DNA from: Spirochaetota bacterium
GTDB taxonomy: Bacteria; Spirochaetota; Spirochaetia; Treponematales; UBA12059
Direction of reading: 5' to 3'
Assembly: GCA_026398615.1 (NCBI GenBank)
Contig: JAPLSN010000021.1
Location: 124,001 to 188,000 of the forward strand
DNA: 64,000 nt
A model generated the notes under the pieces. That model saw only the letters and a list, made by a program, of their open reading frames with translations, was not told the origin of the DNA and searched no databases. The position numbers and the translations under genes are program-made. This document shows positions 1 through 10,416 of this stretch, piece after piece (the stretch's first letter is position 1; each line of letters opens with the position of its first letter).

Positions 1-372
1 GCCGTAGACTTCCATGAGGTTGAAATAGTCTGCCTTGACGGTGGACGCTGCCGGGTAGACGGTCTTGTCCGGGTAGGTGAAAGCGTTCATGAAGGACTGG
101 AGACTCCCCCGGGCGAGCGAGAGGAACGCGTCCTTGACCGGGAACCTGCGCGAACCGCAGAGGACCGAATGTTCGACGATATGGGCGACGCCCGAAGAAT
201 CGCGTGACGGCGTCGCGAAACAGAACGCGAAGGTGTTTTCCTCGTCTTCCGATCTGAGGTGGTATATCTCGCAGCCGGTGGCGCGGTGGCGGTACCAGAA
301 GCCGTTCGCGCGGAATTCGGGGAGCATGGATGCGGAGAGCAGGTCGAAGGCGGGATGGCTGGGGGCGGTCAT
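1..372 (-). CDS. Peptidase M16C (presequence protease/PreP-like), N-terminal fragment; continues past window start
   Basis: Reverse-strand translation MTAPSHPAFDLLSASMLPEFRANGFWYRHRATGCEIYHLRSEDEENTFAFCFATPSRDSSGVAHIVEHSVLCGS... with the inverted HxxEH motif (HIVEH) followed by SVLCGS, typical of M16C. Confidence 0.85.
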   Translation of the reverse strand, partial: MTAPSHPAFDLLSASMLPEFRANGFWYRHRATGCEIYHLRSEDEENTFAFCFATPSRDSSGVAHIVEHSVLCGSRRFPVKDAFLSLARGSLQSFMNAFTYPDKTVYPAASTVKADYFNLMEVYG

Positions 373-460
373 GCGCCTATCATCGCGGCGCGGGCGGCGG
401 CCGTCAAGCTCGGGTGAAACCGCTGGCGGCGGGAACACGGCGCGATGTATAGTTGGCGAC

Positions 461-982
461 ATGAGCATCACGACGAAGACGGGAGACGACGGGACCACGA
501 GCCTGTGGTCCGGCGAACGGGTATCCAAGGACGATGCCAGGGTGGAAGCCTACGGCACCATCGACGAGTTGTCCTCGTTCCTGGCTTTCGCCTCGCATGC
601 AGCCAAGCTCCCCGCCACGGCGGAGGCGATCCGCGAGATAATCGGCGACCTCTTCCGCGCGGCGGGCGAACTCGCTTCGGCGGGCAAGCCGTTCCGTACG
701 CCCATCGTCGACGGGGACGTCAGCCGGCTGGAACGCCGCGTCGGGTCGCTCGAGGACGCGATGCGGCTGAAGGGTTTCGTGCTCCCCGGCGCCACCGAAT
801 CTTCGGCCAGGCTGGACATCGCGCGCGCCGTCGCGAGGCGCACGGAGCGTCGGGTCATCTCGCTTTCCGGATCGGCCGGGCTCGGTCGCCCCGTCCGGCT
901 GTACCTGAACAGGCTCTCAGATCTGCTTTTCCTGATGGCGCGCGCCGAGGAAGCCGCGGAAGGCGCCGTCCGCTACCTCTGA
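461..982 (+). CDS. PduO-type cob(I)alamin adenosyltransferase
   Basis: MSITTKTGDDGTTSLWSGERVSKDDARVEAYGTIDELSSFLAF...; TKTGDDGTT and VEAYGTIDELS motifs; C-terminal LNRLSDLLFLMAR. Confidence 0.9.
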   Translation: MSITTKTGDDGTTSLWSGERVSKDDARVEAYGTIDELSSFLAFASHAAKLPATAEAIREIIGDLFRAAGELASAGKPFRTPIVDGDVSRLERRVGSLEDAMRLKGFVLPGATESSARLDIARAVARRTERRVISLSGSAGLGRPVRLYLNRLSDLLFLMARAEEAAEGAVRYL

Positions 983-995
983 AGGGGCCGGGTCG

Positions 996-2246
996 TCAGT
1001 CGACGAGCTCGTCGTCGCCATGGAGGTTCAGTTCGCCCGCGTCCAGCTTACGCTTGAAGATTTCCATGAATTCGCGGGTCGCACGTTCCGATTCGTCCCT
1101 TCGCACGGCTCCGAGGATGTCGTATTCTTCCTTGATGATGATGCGGCGGTTCTGCGACACGTTCTCGAGGAGCTTGTCGCGGAACGCCTGGCTCTTGCCC
1201 TTCATGATCATCGCGACCGCCCGCTCGTCCATGCCCTTGAGCGCTTTCTGCATGTCGCGGTCTTCAACGCGCAGGATGTCGTCCACGGTGAAGAGACGTT
1301 CGCGGATGTCGTCCGAAAGCTCGGGGTTGTCCTCACCGATGTGGTCCAGGAGGGATTCCTCCATCGATGTGTCGACGTGCCTGAGGATGGCGGCGAGGGC
1401 GGATCGCCCGTCCACCTCCTCGACCTCCACGGACCCGATCTTCCGGATCTTCTCCCTGAAGCCCTCTTCCATGCGCAGGAGGACCTCGGGATCCACCTTT
1501 TCGAGCCGGGCTATCCGTTTCACGACTTCCGAACGCGCTGCGTTGGGCAGGTTGACGATGACCTCGCCGGCGAGCTTGGGATCGAGGTAGGGGAGCACCA
1601 CGGAGAGCACCTGCGGCGATTCGTCCTTGAGGAGGGTGGAGATGCCCTTAGCATCGTAGACGGACAGGAACTGGAAGGGCCTGGAATCGCCGGGTACGGC
1701 CTTGCGCAGGACATCGCGCGCCCGTTCCTCGCCGAACGCAGCAACGAGCATCTTTTCGGCCGTACCGAAGCCGCCCTCGACGGATCCGCCCCGGGTCTTC
1801 ACGAGCCAGCCGAATTCGGCGAGGATCTGGTTGGCTTCCACCGTGTCGATGCGGTCGATGGCCGCGATCTCGCGGGACACCTTTTCGATCTCGTCGGGTT
1901 TCAGGTGGCGGATGACGCTGGCCGCTTCCTCCGAGCCGAGGAGGAGGAGGAACTTGGCTGCTTTCTGGATGCCGGGCAGGCCTGACTTCAAGAGTCCTTC
2001 GGCGATTTCCGGTTCCCTGGCATGCGCGGCAGCCGCCGCGCGTGCATCCGGTCTGGCGGGCCGGCGGGCGCCCGGGTCGGGCTTGCCGCGGTCTCGGGAG
2101 GTCGACGGGCCTTCGCCCTGACGCCTGGCGCCGGATCGGCCGGAGCCTTCCCCCTCCGGGGCGGCCGAATCCCGGCCCTTCCCGTTTTCGTCGCCCTTTT
2201 TCGACGGGGTCTGGTACGCGCGGTTGAGCCTGTCCTTGATGTTCAT
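996..2246 (-). CDS. fliG: Flagellar motor switch protein FliG-like, with charged N-terminal extension
   Basis: GIQKAAKFLLLLGSEEAASVIRHLKPDEIEKVSREIA, LPYLDPKLAGEVIVNLP and a torque-helix-like C-terminus (FTVDDILRVEDRDMQKALKGMDE). Confidence 0.85.
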   Translation of the reverse strand: MNIKDRLNRAYQTPSKKGDENGKGRDSAAPEGEGSGRSGARRQGEGPSTSRDRGKPDPGARRPARPDARAAAAAHAREPEIAEGLLKSGLPGIQKAAKFLLLLGSEEAASVIRHLKPDEIEKVSREIAAIDRIDTVEANQILAEFGWLVKTRGGSVEGGFGTAEKMLVAAFGEERARDVLRKAVPGDSRPFQFLSVYDAKGISTLLKDESPQVLSVVLPYLDPKLAGEVIVNLPNAARSEVVKRIARLEKVDPEVLLRMEEGFREKIRKIGSVEVEEVDGRSALAAILRHVDTSMEESLLDHIGEDNPELSDDIRERLFTVDDILRVEDRDMQKALKGMDERAVAMIMKGKSQAFRDKLLENVSQNRRIIIKEEYDILGAVRRDESERATREFMEIFKRKLDAGELNLHGDDELVD

Positions 2247-2296
2247 GGCAGATATGATACAGCGCTGGCGCTCAAGCGGTCAATCGCGACCGGGGG

Positions 2297-3370
2297 TCAT
2301 TCCCGCCTGCTGGCCCATTCGACGCGAAGGCGGAACTGCCGTTCCATGATTTCCGGCAGGGGAAGCGGCTGGACGGCCACCGTCTTCGCCGGGCTCCCGT
2401 CGGGGTTCCCGACGTTGAGGGTGCCGTTCCCCACGACCCGTTCGGCTTCGAGCGGCGAGGATACCCCGCGTATCAGTGCCGCGACGGCCCTCATCGCGGC
2501 GACGGCATCGTCCCTGGCGCGGTCCAGGAGTTCGAACCACGACGCCGTGGAGCTTTCGTCGGGCCGGCAGGGGTGACTCCAGGCTGCATGGCTTTCGTTC
2601 GCGAAATCCATGTCGGCCGGGAGCCGTTCCGGGTAGACGAAGGCCACGGTGCGCCTGCCCTTGCTGTCGTCGAAATAGCCGAGCCCGTCGGGGATGTCGT
2701 TGTCCATGGACGTGACGACCGGATCCGTGACGCGGAAGAAGTACGACGAGTCCGCGAAGGCGTTGGCGACGCGCTTGGCGATGAGGGGATCGAAGCCCGC
2801 GCGTGTCGGGTATGCCGACGCGAAAGCCGTGGCGAGCGCGCGGACGAGGTAGCCTGGAGCCCTGTCGTCGGGCAGCGACAGGGCGAAGGTCTGGTCGAAT
2901 GACGACATCCGCCCGAGCGGGGTGCTCTCCGCGTACGCGACGTCCAGGATGCGTTCATAGAAGGCATGGCAGCCCCGATAGCGCCTCGTCTCGGGCTTCG
3001 TGGGGTCGAAACGGCCGGAACGCCATACGATGAACGGATGGGTCGCCCGGTCGACGGCGGCATGGGTGGCGAAGCCGAGAGAGTACGCGGCGATGCGTTC
3101 GGCTTCCCGGCCTGCCACTGGTTCCTTCGCCACCGCGGCCGCGTATGCCGCGAGCGCCGCAGCCAGCTTTCCGTAGTCCCGCTTGTGCGCGAGCGAACCG
3201 TACTGGAGGCCATAGGGTTTGGTACGCTGGGCATGGTAGAAGATATCCGGACCCTGGCACCCCAGGTTGAAGAGCGTGGCGTTGGCGGGGGACAGGATTA
3301 TCCCGGCGGTCGCGGAATCGGCGAGCGCCGCTTCGCGCCCCAGCGAAAGGTGGGTGAATTGCGATGCCAT
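2297..3370 (-). CDS. Zinc-dependent phospholipase C family protein
   Basis: N-terminus MASQFTHLSLGREAAL...NLGCQGPDIFYHAQR, then GFATHAAVDRATHPFIVWRSG, as in the PF00882-type fold. Confidence 0.75.
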   Translation of the reverse strand: MASQFTHLSLGREAALADSATAGIILSPANATLFNLGCQGPDIFYHAQRTKPYGLQYGSLAHKRDYGKLAAALAAYAAAVAKEPVAGREAERIAAYSLGFATHAAVDRATHPFIVWRSGRFDPTKPETRRYRGCHAFYERILDVAYAESTPLGRMSSFDQTFALSLPDDRAPGYLVRALATAFASAYPTRAGFDPLIAKRVANAFADSSYFFRVTDPVVTSMDNDIPDGLGYFDDSKGRRTVAFVYPERLPADMDFANESHAAWSHPCRPDESSTASWFELLDRARDDAVAAMRAVAALIRGVSSPLEAERVVGNGTLNVGNPDGSPAKTVAVQPLPLPEIMERQFRLRVEWASRRE

Positions 3371-3550
3371 CGGGTCCAGTGGTATACCGGGAACGGCCGT
3401 CCGGTCAACAGTCCGTCAGGGTCGTCGCGGGGGGGCCGGAGCCGGGAACGGCAAGCTGGTCGCAGGGCGCTTCTTTTTGGTATATTGGATGACGTAAAAC
3501 CATCGCGGAGTTTCCCGACCAGGGGGATGACGCTTTTACAGGAGTATTCC

Positions 3551-4780
3551 ATGCGTCTCTATTCCCGAACCCAGATAGTCCTCGCCGCCGCCTGTTCCTC
3601 GGCCATCGCCTTAGGCGTCGGATTCGGCCTTTCCGCCCTGCAGTCGCGCCTGGCCGTCAGGCTCCCGCGCGGGAACCCGGTTTCAGGCGACCTTCGGGCT
3701 CCCACGGACCGGGAGGCGCCGCCGGTCGTGGCCACCGATTCGATACAGCCGTACCTGCCGGGCGAGCAGGAAAACATCTCGGTCTACGAACGCTACAACG
3801 AGGGCGTCGTCAACATCACCACGGAAGTCGTTTCCCTCAACTTCTTCTACGAACCAGTCCCGCGCGAAGGCGGCTCGGGATCCGGTTCCATCATCGACGC
3901 GAAGGGCTACGTGCTGACCAACAACCACGTCGTCAAGGGCGCCTACAAGGTATTCGTGAGCCTTGCCGACGGAGGGCGCTACGAGGGCAAGGTCGTGGGC
4001 GTCGATCCGGAGAACGACCTGGCGGTGCTCAAGTTCGATCCGCCGAAGGACCGGCCCGTCGTGACCATCCCGTTCGGCTCTTCGGCGTCCATAAAAGTCG
4101 GGCAGAAAGTTCTGGCCATCGGCAATCCCTTCGGCCTCGAGCGGACGATAACCGAGGGCATCGTGTCGGGTCTCGGGCGTCCCGTGCAGCAGGACGCCAA
4201 TTCCGTGATCCGCGGGATGATCCAGACCGACGCGTCGATCAACCCGGGCAATTCAGGGGGGCCGCTCCTCGATTCCCGTGGCGACATGATCGGCATCACC
4301 ACAATGATCTATTCCCCGTCCGGGGGATCCGTCGGGATCGGTTTCGCCGTTCCCATAGATACCGCGAAGCGCGTAGTCCCGGAACTCATCAAGTACGGCG
4401 GGGTGAAGCGCGGCTGGATCGACGCGACCTATGTCGAACTCTTTCCCTCGCTGATAGAGTACATGAAACAGAACGGGACGCCCTTGCCCGTCGAAAAGGG
4501 CTTGCTCGTATCGCAGGCCAGGAAGCTCGGGAGCGCGGACAAGGCGGGGATCAGGGGCGGCGCCACGCCCGTCAGGTACTACCGCGACGTGTTCTACATC
4601 GGGGGGGACGTCATCGTTTCGGTCGACGGGATGAAAGTATCCGGCCTGGCCGACCTCTACTCCGCGCTCGAGGACAACAAGCCGGGCGAACAGGTGGAAG
4701 TGCAGTTTTACCGGAACGGCAAGCTCATGAAGGCGACGGTGAGCCTCTCCGACCGCGCGGACAGGAAAGCCGCGGAGTGA
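3551..4780 (+). CDS. Trypsin-like S1C serine protease (HtrA/DegP family) with PDZ domain
   Basis: Signal/TM N-terminus MRLYSRTQIVLAAACSSAIALGVGFG; triad NNHVV, ENDLAVLK, NPGNSGGPL; C-terminal PDZ. Confidence 0.93.
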   Translation: MRLYSRTQIVLAAACSSAIALGVGFGLSALQSRLAVRLPRGNPVSGDLRAPTDREAPPVVATDSIQPYLPGEQENISVYERYNEGVVNITTEVVSLNFFYEPVPREGGSGSGSIIDAKGYVLTNNHVVKGAYKVFVSLADGGRYEGKVVGVDPENDLAVLKFDPPKDRPVVTIPFGSSASIKVGQKVLAIGNPFGLERTITEGIVSGLGRPVQQDANSVIRGMIQTDASINPGNSGGPLLDSRGDMIGITTMIYSPSGGSVGIGFAVPIDTAKRVVPELIKYGGVKRGWIDATYVELFPSLIEYMKQNGTPLPVEKGLLVSQARKLGSADKAGIRGGATPVRYYRDVFYIGGDVIVSVDGMKVSGLADLYSALEDNKPGEQVEVQFYRNGKLMKATVSLSDRADRKAAE

Positions 4781-4822
4781 GGTTGGCGGGGGAACGGGAA
4801 ACCGCCCCCTGCCTTCACGCGG

Positions 4823-5470
4823 CTATGCGCCGGCCCGGACCGCGTCCGCTCCGGATAGCCGCCTGGCTCTGACGGGACGGACGAACGCGTCGACGAAGAA
4901 CCCGTGGAATCGCCGGTCGTCGGTCAGCTCCGGGTGGAAGGCCGTGGCCAGCATGTTCCGTTCGCGGCAGGCGACGATATGGCCGCCGTGGAACGCCAGC
5001 GGCTCGACCCCCGAGCCGACCGTCACGATCCTCGGCGCCCGGATGAAGACGAGGGGGAAGGGCCCGCCTTCGATGCACGAGATGTCCCCGCTCGCGGCGA
5101 AGCTCTCCGACTGCGGGCCGTACGCGTTGCGCGACACCACGATATCCATGACCGCCAGGTGCCTCCGCGCGTCGTTCTCGATGCCCTTCGCGAGCAGTAT
5201 CATCCCCGCGCAGGTGCCCCACACGGGCAGTCCGGACAGGATGAGATCGCGAAGGGGAGACGCGAGGCCGAAATCGGCGAGCAGCTTGCCGATCGTGGTG
5301 CTTTCTCCGCCGGGAAGGATGACGCCGTCCATTCCTCCGAGCTGGTCGGCCCGCAGGAGTGTTTCGGCTTCGACGCCCGGCAGCGCGGCCAGCGCGGCCA
5401 GGTGCTCGGCCACCCCGCCCTGGAGTCCGAGCACGCCGATCCTGACCGGTTTTACCGCGGTCATCACCAT
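4823..5470 (-). CDS. pdxT: Pyridoxal 5'-phosphate synthase glutaminase subunit
   Basis: [50 protein letters not shown]. Confidence 0.95.
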   Translation of the reverse strand: MVMTAVKPVRIGVLGLQGGVAEHLAALAALPGVEAETLLRADQLGGMDGVILPGGESTTIGKLLADFGLASPLRDLILSGLPVWGTCAGMILLAKGIENDARRHLAVMDIVVSRNAYGPQSESFAASGDISCIEGGPFPLVFIRAPRIVTVGSGVEPLAFHGGHIVACRERNMLATAFHPELTDDRRFHGFFVDAFVRPVRARRLSGADAVRAGA

Positions 5471-6342
5471 CCCCGCCCGGCCATGAGCTGCTCCGGCGCC
5501 AGGGAGCGCAGGTCGATCCCGCTCATCGCAGGCCCCAGGCCTTCGGAAACTTCCGCGATGACCGCGGGATCCTTCCAGTACGTCGTCGCCTTCACGATGG
5601 CGCGGGCGCGCCTTTCGGGATCCGACGACTTGAAGATGCCGGACCCGACGAAGACACCGTCGGAACCGAGCGCCATCATGAGCGCGGCGTCAGCGGGTGT
5701 GGCGATGCCGCCGGCCGCGAAATTGACGACGGGCAGGCGGCCCGCCCTGGCCACTTCCACCACGAGGTCGTAAGGGGCGCCCAGCTCCTTGGCGGCGCTC
5801 ATGAGCTCGTCCGCCGGCATGCCGAAGAGGCGGCGAATGTCGGCGCAGATGGCCCTCTGGTGCCGCACCGCTTCCACGACGTTCCCGGTACCCGCTTCAC
5901 CCTTGGTGCGGATCATGGCGGCGCCCTCGCCGATGCGCCTGAGGGCTTCCCCGAGGTTCCTGGCGCCGCATACGAAAGGCACCTTGAACGCGTGCTTGTC
6001 GATGTGGTAGTTCTCGTCCGCGGGGGTGAGGACTTCGCTTTCGTCGATATAGTCGATCTTGAGGAATTCGAGGATGCGCGCTTCGATGATGTGCCCGATC
6101 CGGACCTTGGCCATGACGGGAATGGAGACAGCGGCCTGGATCTCGCGGATGAGCTTGGGGTCGGACATGCGGGCGACGCCGCCTTCCTTGCGGATATCGG
6201 ACGGGACGCGCTCGAGCGCCATGACCGCGCAGGCGCCGGCCGCTTCCGCGATCCTGGCCTGGTCGGCGTCCACGACGTCCATGATCACGCCGCCCTTCAG
6301 CATCTGCGCCAGGTTTTTGTTCAGTGTCTTCGTCGTGTCCAT
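5464..6342 (-). CDS. pdxS: Pyridoxal 5'-phosphate synthase lyase subunit
   Basis: [70 protein letters not shown]. Confidence 0.97.
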   Translation of the reverse strand: MDTTKTLNKNLAQMLKGGVIMDVVDADQARIAEAAGACAVMALERVPSDIRKEGGVARMSDPKLIREIQAAVSIPVMAKVRIGHIIEARILEFLKIDYIDESEVLTPADENYHIDKHAFKVPFVCGARNLGEALRRIGEGAAMIRTKGEAGTGNVVEAVRHQRAICADIRRLFGMPADELMSAAKELGAPYDLVVEVARAGRLPVVNFAAGGIATPADAALMMALGSDGVFVGSGIFKSSDPERRARAIVKATTYWKDPAVIAEVSEGLGPAMSGIDLRSLAPEQLMAGRGW

Positions 6343-6414
6343 GGTATGCTCCTGGGGTGTACCGTTCTGCCTGCCGCAGGATATCGTCGGATTCCTTTTT
6401 GCGGCAGCGATGGA

Positions 6415-6437
6415 ATAACTGTATCGATAACTGTATC
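6415..6437. promoter_or_regulatory. Tandem direct repeat ATAACTGTATC x2 in the divergent pdxS / pdxR-like intergenic region; candidate MocR/PdxR operator
   Basis: ATAACTGTATC at 6415-6425 and again at 6427-6437 (12-bp period), between pdxS and the regulator. Confidence 0.5.
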
Positions 6438-6454
6438 ATGCGTCAAGGTAGTGT

Positions 6455-7945
6455 ATGGTAGAAGCAATACGAATCAACAAAGCCTCCGATACGCCTATCT
6501 ATATCCAGCTCGCGGATGAGCTCAAGCGGCTCCTCGCCGAGGGCAGTCTCGACCCCGGGATGAAACTTCCCTCGGTCAGGAAGCTGGCGGACGGACTCAT
6601 GGTCAATCCGGCAACCGTTGTCTCGGCCTATCGCATCCTGTCGCGCGAGGGATTGGTGGAATCCCGTGCAGGATCGGGAATTTTCGTGTCCGCGAACGGA
6701 ATGGCCGGATCCGCTTCGGCGGGTGCGGGCGGCGATGATCCCTATTGGCGCATCACGCTGGGCGATGCCGATGCGCCCGACAAGGGAACGTACCCGTCCG
6801 GATCGGGCATCATCGATTTTTCCGGCAACGCCCCGTCCCGCGAACTCTTTCCCGTCGCCGAATTCCGCTCCCTCATCGACGAAGTCATCGAGCGGGACGG
6901 CGGCCTCGCGTTCGAATACCAGGAACCGTCGGGATACGAACCCTTGCGCGAAGCCCTGGCTACGCTCCTCGTCGACGGTCCGCCCGTCGATCCCGACGAC
7001 CTTCACCTCGTGTCGGGCGCCCAGCAGGGAATAGATTTGGCAGTGCGGGCACTCGTGCGGCCCGGCGACGTCGTGGCCATGGAAAATCCCGCGTACCGGG
7101 GTGCCACCGAAGTGTTCCGCGCAGCCGGGGCCAGGATCGAACGGGTGCCGATGACGCCCGGGGGGCTCGACCTCGACGCTCTCGCCGGCGTGGCCGCCCG
7201 CGCCCGCCTCAAGGTGGTCTACGTCAATCCCTGCTTCCAGAATCCCACGACGCAGAGCTATTCCGACGACGTCAAGCGGGGACTTGCGGAGCTCGCCGAG
7301 CGGCATGGCTTCATCGTGCTCGAGGACGACCTCCTGTCGGACCTCGCGTACGACCGGCCGACTCCCCTGGCCTCGGTCCGTTCGCGGGACGAGGCGGGGA
7401 GGACCGTGTACATCAAGAGCTTTTCGAAGATCCTCATGCCCGGCCTGCGCGCCGCGTTCATGGCGGCGCCTCCCGCGCTCCGCGCCAGGCTCGACGCCCT
7501 CAAGCGCACAGCCGACATCTCCTCGAACGGCCTCGTCCAGCGGGCCCTGGAACTTTTCGTGCGCCGCGGCATGGTTGCTCCGCACGTGGAACGGGTGAAG
7601 CGCCATTACGCCGGCATCTACGCCCTTTTCGCAGCGGCCATGATGACGTTGCGCGACGTCGGTTGCGCCTTCGATGAGCCGCGCGGCGGCCTCAACCTCT
7701 GGGTACGGCTCCCGGAAGGCATCCGGGCGATCGATCTCCACGCCGAGGCCCGCGTGCGGGGCTGCCTGGTGGTGCCGGAGGCGGCCTTCGATCCCGAAGG
7801 CGTCGACGGGCACATCAGGATCGGTTTCGCGTCAGCTTCCGCGGAGGATGCCGTTCGCGGCGCGGGCCTTATCAGGGAGTCAGTCAACGTGCTCCAGGGC
7901 ATCGGGGCGGGCGCCCGGCGCGGAGCTGCCCGGGTCATCATTTGA
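6455..7945 (+). CDS. MocR-family (GntR + aminotransferase class I fold) regulator, probably PdxR-like
   Basis: N-terminal winged helix (PIYIQLADELKRLLAEGSLDPGMKLPSVRKLADGLMVNPATVVSAYRIL) fused to an aminotransferase domain (YVNPCFQNPTTQSYS, SFSKILMPGLRAAF); divergent to pdxST. Confidence 0.92.
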   Translation: MVEAIRINKASDTPIYIQLADELKRLLAEGSLDPGMKLPSVRKLADGLMVNPATVVSAYRILSREGLVESRAGSGIFVSANGMAGSASAGAGGDDPYWRITLGDADAPDKGTYPSGSGIIDFSGNAPSRELFPVAEFRSLIDEVIERDGGLAFEYQEPSGYEPLREALATLLVDGPPVDPDDLHLVSGAQQGIDLAVRALVRPGDVVAMENPAYRGATEVFRAAGARIERVPMTPGGLDLDALAGVAARARLKVVYVNPCFQNPTTQSYSDDVKRGLAELAERHGFIVLEDDLLSDLAYDRPTPLASVRSRDEAGRTVYIKSFSKILMPGLRAAFMAAPPALRARLDALKRTADISSNGLVQRALELFVRRGMVAPHVERVKRHYAGIYALFAAAMMTLRDVGCAFDEPRGGLNLWVRLPEGIRAIDLHAEARVRGCLVVPEAAFDPEGVDGHIRIGFASASAEDAVRGAGLIRESVNVLQGIGAGARRGAARVII

Positions 7946-8380
7946 CTCCAAAAGATCCATTCTTCAGGGGTCCCACGAATTCCATGGATTCTTGAGCCAA
8001 TTTCAAAAGGGTCGACGACGCCGGGGAACCGGCCGGACAGGTCGGTTCGGGAAAGGACATAAAGACGCGCGACCTGGCACTGGCCGCGGGAGCGGCCGTC
8101 GTCGTACGCAAATGAAGGCGCGCAGGATCGCTTCGGCAGGCCTCCCGTCTACCTGCGTTCCATGCGTTTCAAGGCCGCAATATCGCGGAGGCATGGTCTG
8201 GTCTCAAGCATCCCGGAGCAGGAACGGCGAACTTGGCAACCTTCCGGCTTGACGCCAGCCTGTACGGGCGCTACCGTTGTTCTCCGAACCGGCTGGAGTG
8301 CGTCCCGTCGCGAAGCGACGAACTGCGATAAATTTCCCTGCCGTCCTCCGGCCGGTTCGACGACGGGGAGGCTGAAGCCC

Positions 8381-10369
8381 GTGAAATCATTCAAGGTAGT
8401 TTCGGGGTTTGAACCGGCCGGAGACCAGCCCGCGGCGATCGATGCCCTCTCCGCGGGGGTGAAGGCAGGCGACAGGTATCAGACCCTCCGGGGCGTGACC
8501 GGTTCGGGCAAGACCTTCACGATGGCGAAGATCATCGAGCGAACCCAACTGCCGACCCTCGTCATCTCGCACAACAAGACCCTTTCGGCCCAGCTGTACC
8601 GGGAGTTCAAGTCATTCTTCCCGGACAACGCGGTGGAATACTTCGTTTCCTATTACGATTATTACCAGCCGGAAGCCTACGTCCCGACCAAGGACCTGTA
8701 TATTGAAAAGGATTCCAGCATCAACGAGGAAATCGAGCGGATGCGGCTTTCGGCGACCCGGAGCCTCATGGAACGGCAGGACGTGATCATCATAGCCACC
8801 GTTTCCTGCATCTACGGCCTGGCCACGCCCGAAGTCTACCGGGAGATGACCGCCAGGCTCGCGCTCGGGGAGGAGCTCGACGTCGACGCGTTCAAGCGCA
8901 GGCTCGTCACCCTCCAGTACGAGCGCAACGATGCGGTCCTCGAACGGGGGCGATTCCGGCAGCGCGGCGACGTGCTCGAGATCTATCCCGCCTATGCCCA
9001 GGAAGCCTACCGGATCGAACTGGATTTCGAAACCGTCCGGCGCATCCGCAGGTTCGACCCGATCTCCGGCAACGCGCTCGAGGAGCTCGATGCCGCGGTG
9101 ATATACCCGGCCAAGCAGTTCGTGATGCCCGAGGAGAAGGTCAGGTCCGCCATCGAAGGCCTGCGCGCCGAACTGGAAACCCGCTACGGGGAACTGATGC
9201 GGCAGAACAAGCTCGTGGAAGCCCAGCGCCTCAGGACGCGCACCGAGTACGACCTGGAACTCCTCGAGGAGATGGGCTACTGCCCGGGCATCGAGAACTA
9301 TTCGGCGCCGCTCTCCGGGCGCGTGCGGGGATCGCCGCCATCCGTGCTCCTCGACTACTTCCCCAAACCCTTCCTGACCTTCCTCGACGAGTCCCATGTC
9401 ACGGTACCCCAGATCGGGGCCATGTATGCCGGAGACCGGAGCCGCAAGACCACGCTCGTGGACTACGGGTTCCGTCTGCCCTGCGCCCTCGACAACCGGC
9501 CGCTCAAGTACGAGGAGTTCCGCAAGGCCGTCGGTTCCGTCATCTACGTCTCGGCCACCCCGAGCAGGGAAGAGGCGGCCACGAGCGTCCGCATCGTCGA
9601 GCAGCTCATCAGGCCGACAGGGCTCCTCGACCCGGAAGTCGTGGTCCGGCCGAGCGAGGGCCAGATGGAGGACATCTTCTCGGAGATCAGGAAGCGGACG
9701 GCTCGGGGGGAACGGAGCCTGATCCTCACCCTGACCAAGCGCATGGCCGAGGAGCTCGCCGAGTACCTGGCGTCGCTTTCCATCCGCGTGCGCTACATCC
9801 ACAGCGAGATCGAGACCATCGAACGCGTGGAACTCCTGACGGCGCTCCGCAAGGGCGAATACGACGTTCTCGTCGGCATCAACCTCCTGCGCGAGGGCAT
9901 CGACCTTCCCGAGGTGTCGTTCATCGGCATCCTCGATGCGGACAAGGTCGGATTCCTGCGGAGCGCCACGAGCCTCATCCAGATCATCGGGCGCGCGGCG
10001 CGCAACGCGGCGGGCATCGTGGTCATGTACGCGGACCGGATGAGCGACGCGATGAAGACCGCCATCGACGAGACTTCGCGCCGCCGCACCATGCAGGCGA
10101 GCTACAACGAGGAACACGGAATCACGCCGACCACCATCATCAAGACGATCCGCGACATCCTCGAGCGGCGGAAGGAAGAGCGGGACGGGATCGTGGACAC
10201 CGAGATCGGCGCCCTCCTGGCATCGCACAACCTCCTCGTTCCGGAACAGAGGAAGTCGCTGCTGCGGACGCTCCGTGAGCAGATGCTCGAGCATGCGAAG
10301 CGGCTCGAATTCGAGGAAGCCGGCGCCATAAGGGACGAGATCGACCGCATCGAACGGGGCGAAACCTGA
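8381..10369 (+). CDS. uvrB: Excinuclease ABC subunit B
   Basis: GTG start (MKSFKVVSGFEPAGDQPAAIDAL); GVTGSGKTFTMAKII; YFVSYYDYYQPEAYVP; C-terminal UVR domain. Confidence 0.98.
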   Translation: MKSFKVVSGFEPAGDQPAAIDALSAGVKAGDRYQTLRGVTGSGKTFTMAKIIERTQLPTLVISHNKTLSAQLYREFKSFFPDNAVEYFVSYYDYYQPEAYVPTKDLYIEKDSSINEEIERMRLSATRSLMERQDVIIIATVSCIYGLATPEVYREMTARLALGEELDVDAFKRRLVTLQYERNDAVLERGRFRQRGDVLEIYPAYAQEAYRIELDFETVRRIRRFDPISGNALEELDAAVIYPAKQFVMPEEKVRSAIEGLRAELETRYGELMRQNKLVEAQRLRTRTEYDLELLEEMGYCPGIENYSAPLSGRVRGSPPSVLLDYFPKPFLTFLDESHVTVPQIGAMYAGDRSRKTTLVDYGFRLPCALDNRPLKYEEFRKAVGSVIYVSATPSREEAATSVRIVEQLIRPTGLLDPEVVVRPSEGQMEDIFSEIRKRTARGERSLILTLTKRMAEELAEYLASLSIRVRYIHSEIETIERVELLTALRKGEYDVLVGINLLREGIDLPEVSFIGILDADKVGFLRSATSLIQIIGRAARNAAGIVVMYADRMSDAMKTAIDETSRRRTMQASYNEEHGITPTTIIKTIRDILERRKEERDGIVDTEIGALLASHNLLVPEQRKSLLRTLREQMLEHAKRLEFEEAGAIRDEIDRIERGET

Positions 10370-10416
10370 TGCGGAGCCCGGCGACACGCGATCTCACCGG
10401 ATGGTGGGCAGCTTCC

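Noticed and set aside
445-1590. 381-aa plus-strand ORF spanning ATR and FliG
   Set aside because: Arg/Ser-rich out-of-frame translation of two well-supported genes.
6443-7813. 456-aa minus-strand ORF
   Set aside because: Antisense to the MocR-family regulator, which has clear domain motifs.
8612-10387. 591-aa ORF on the minus strand
   Set aside because: Antisense to uvrB; a high-GC shadow frame with no recognisable motif.
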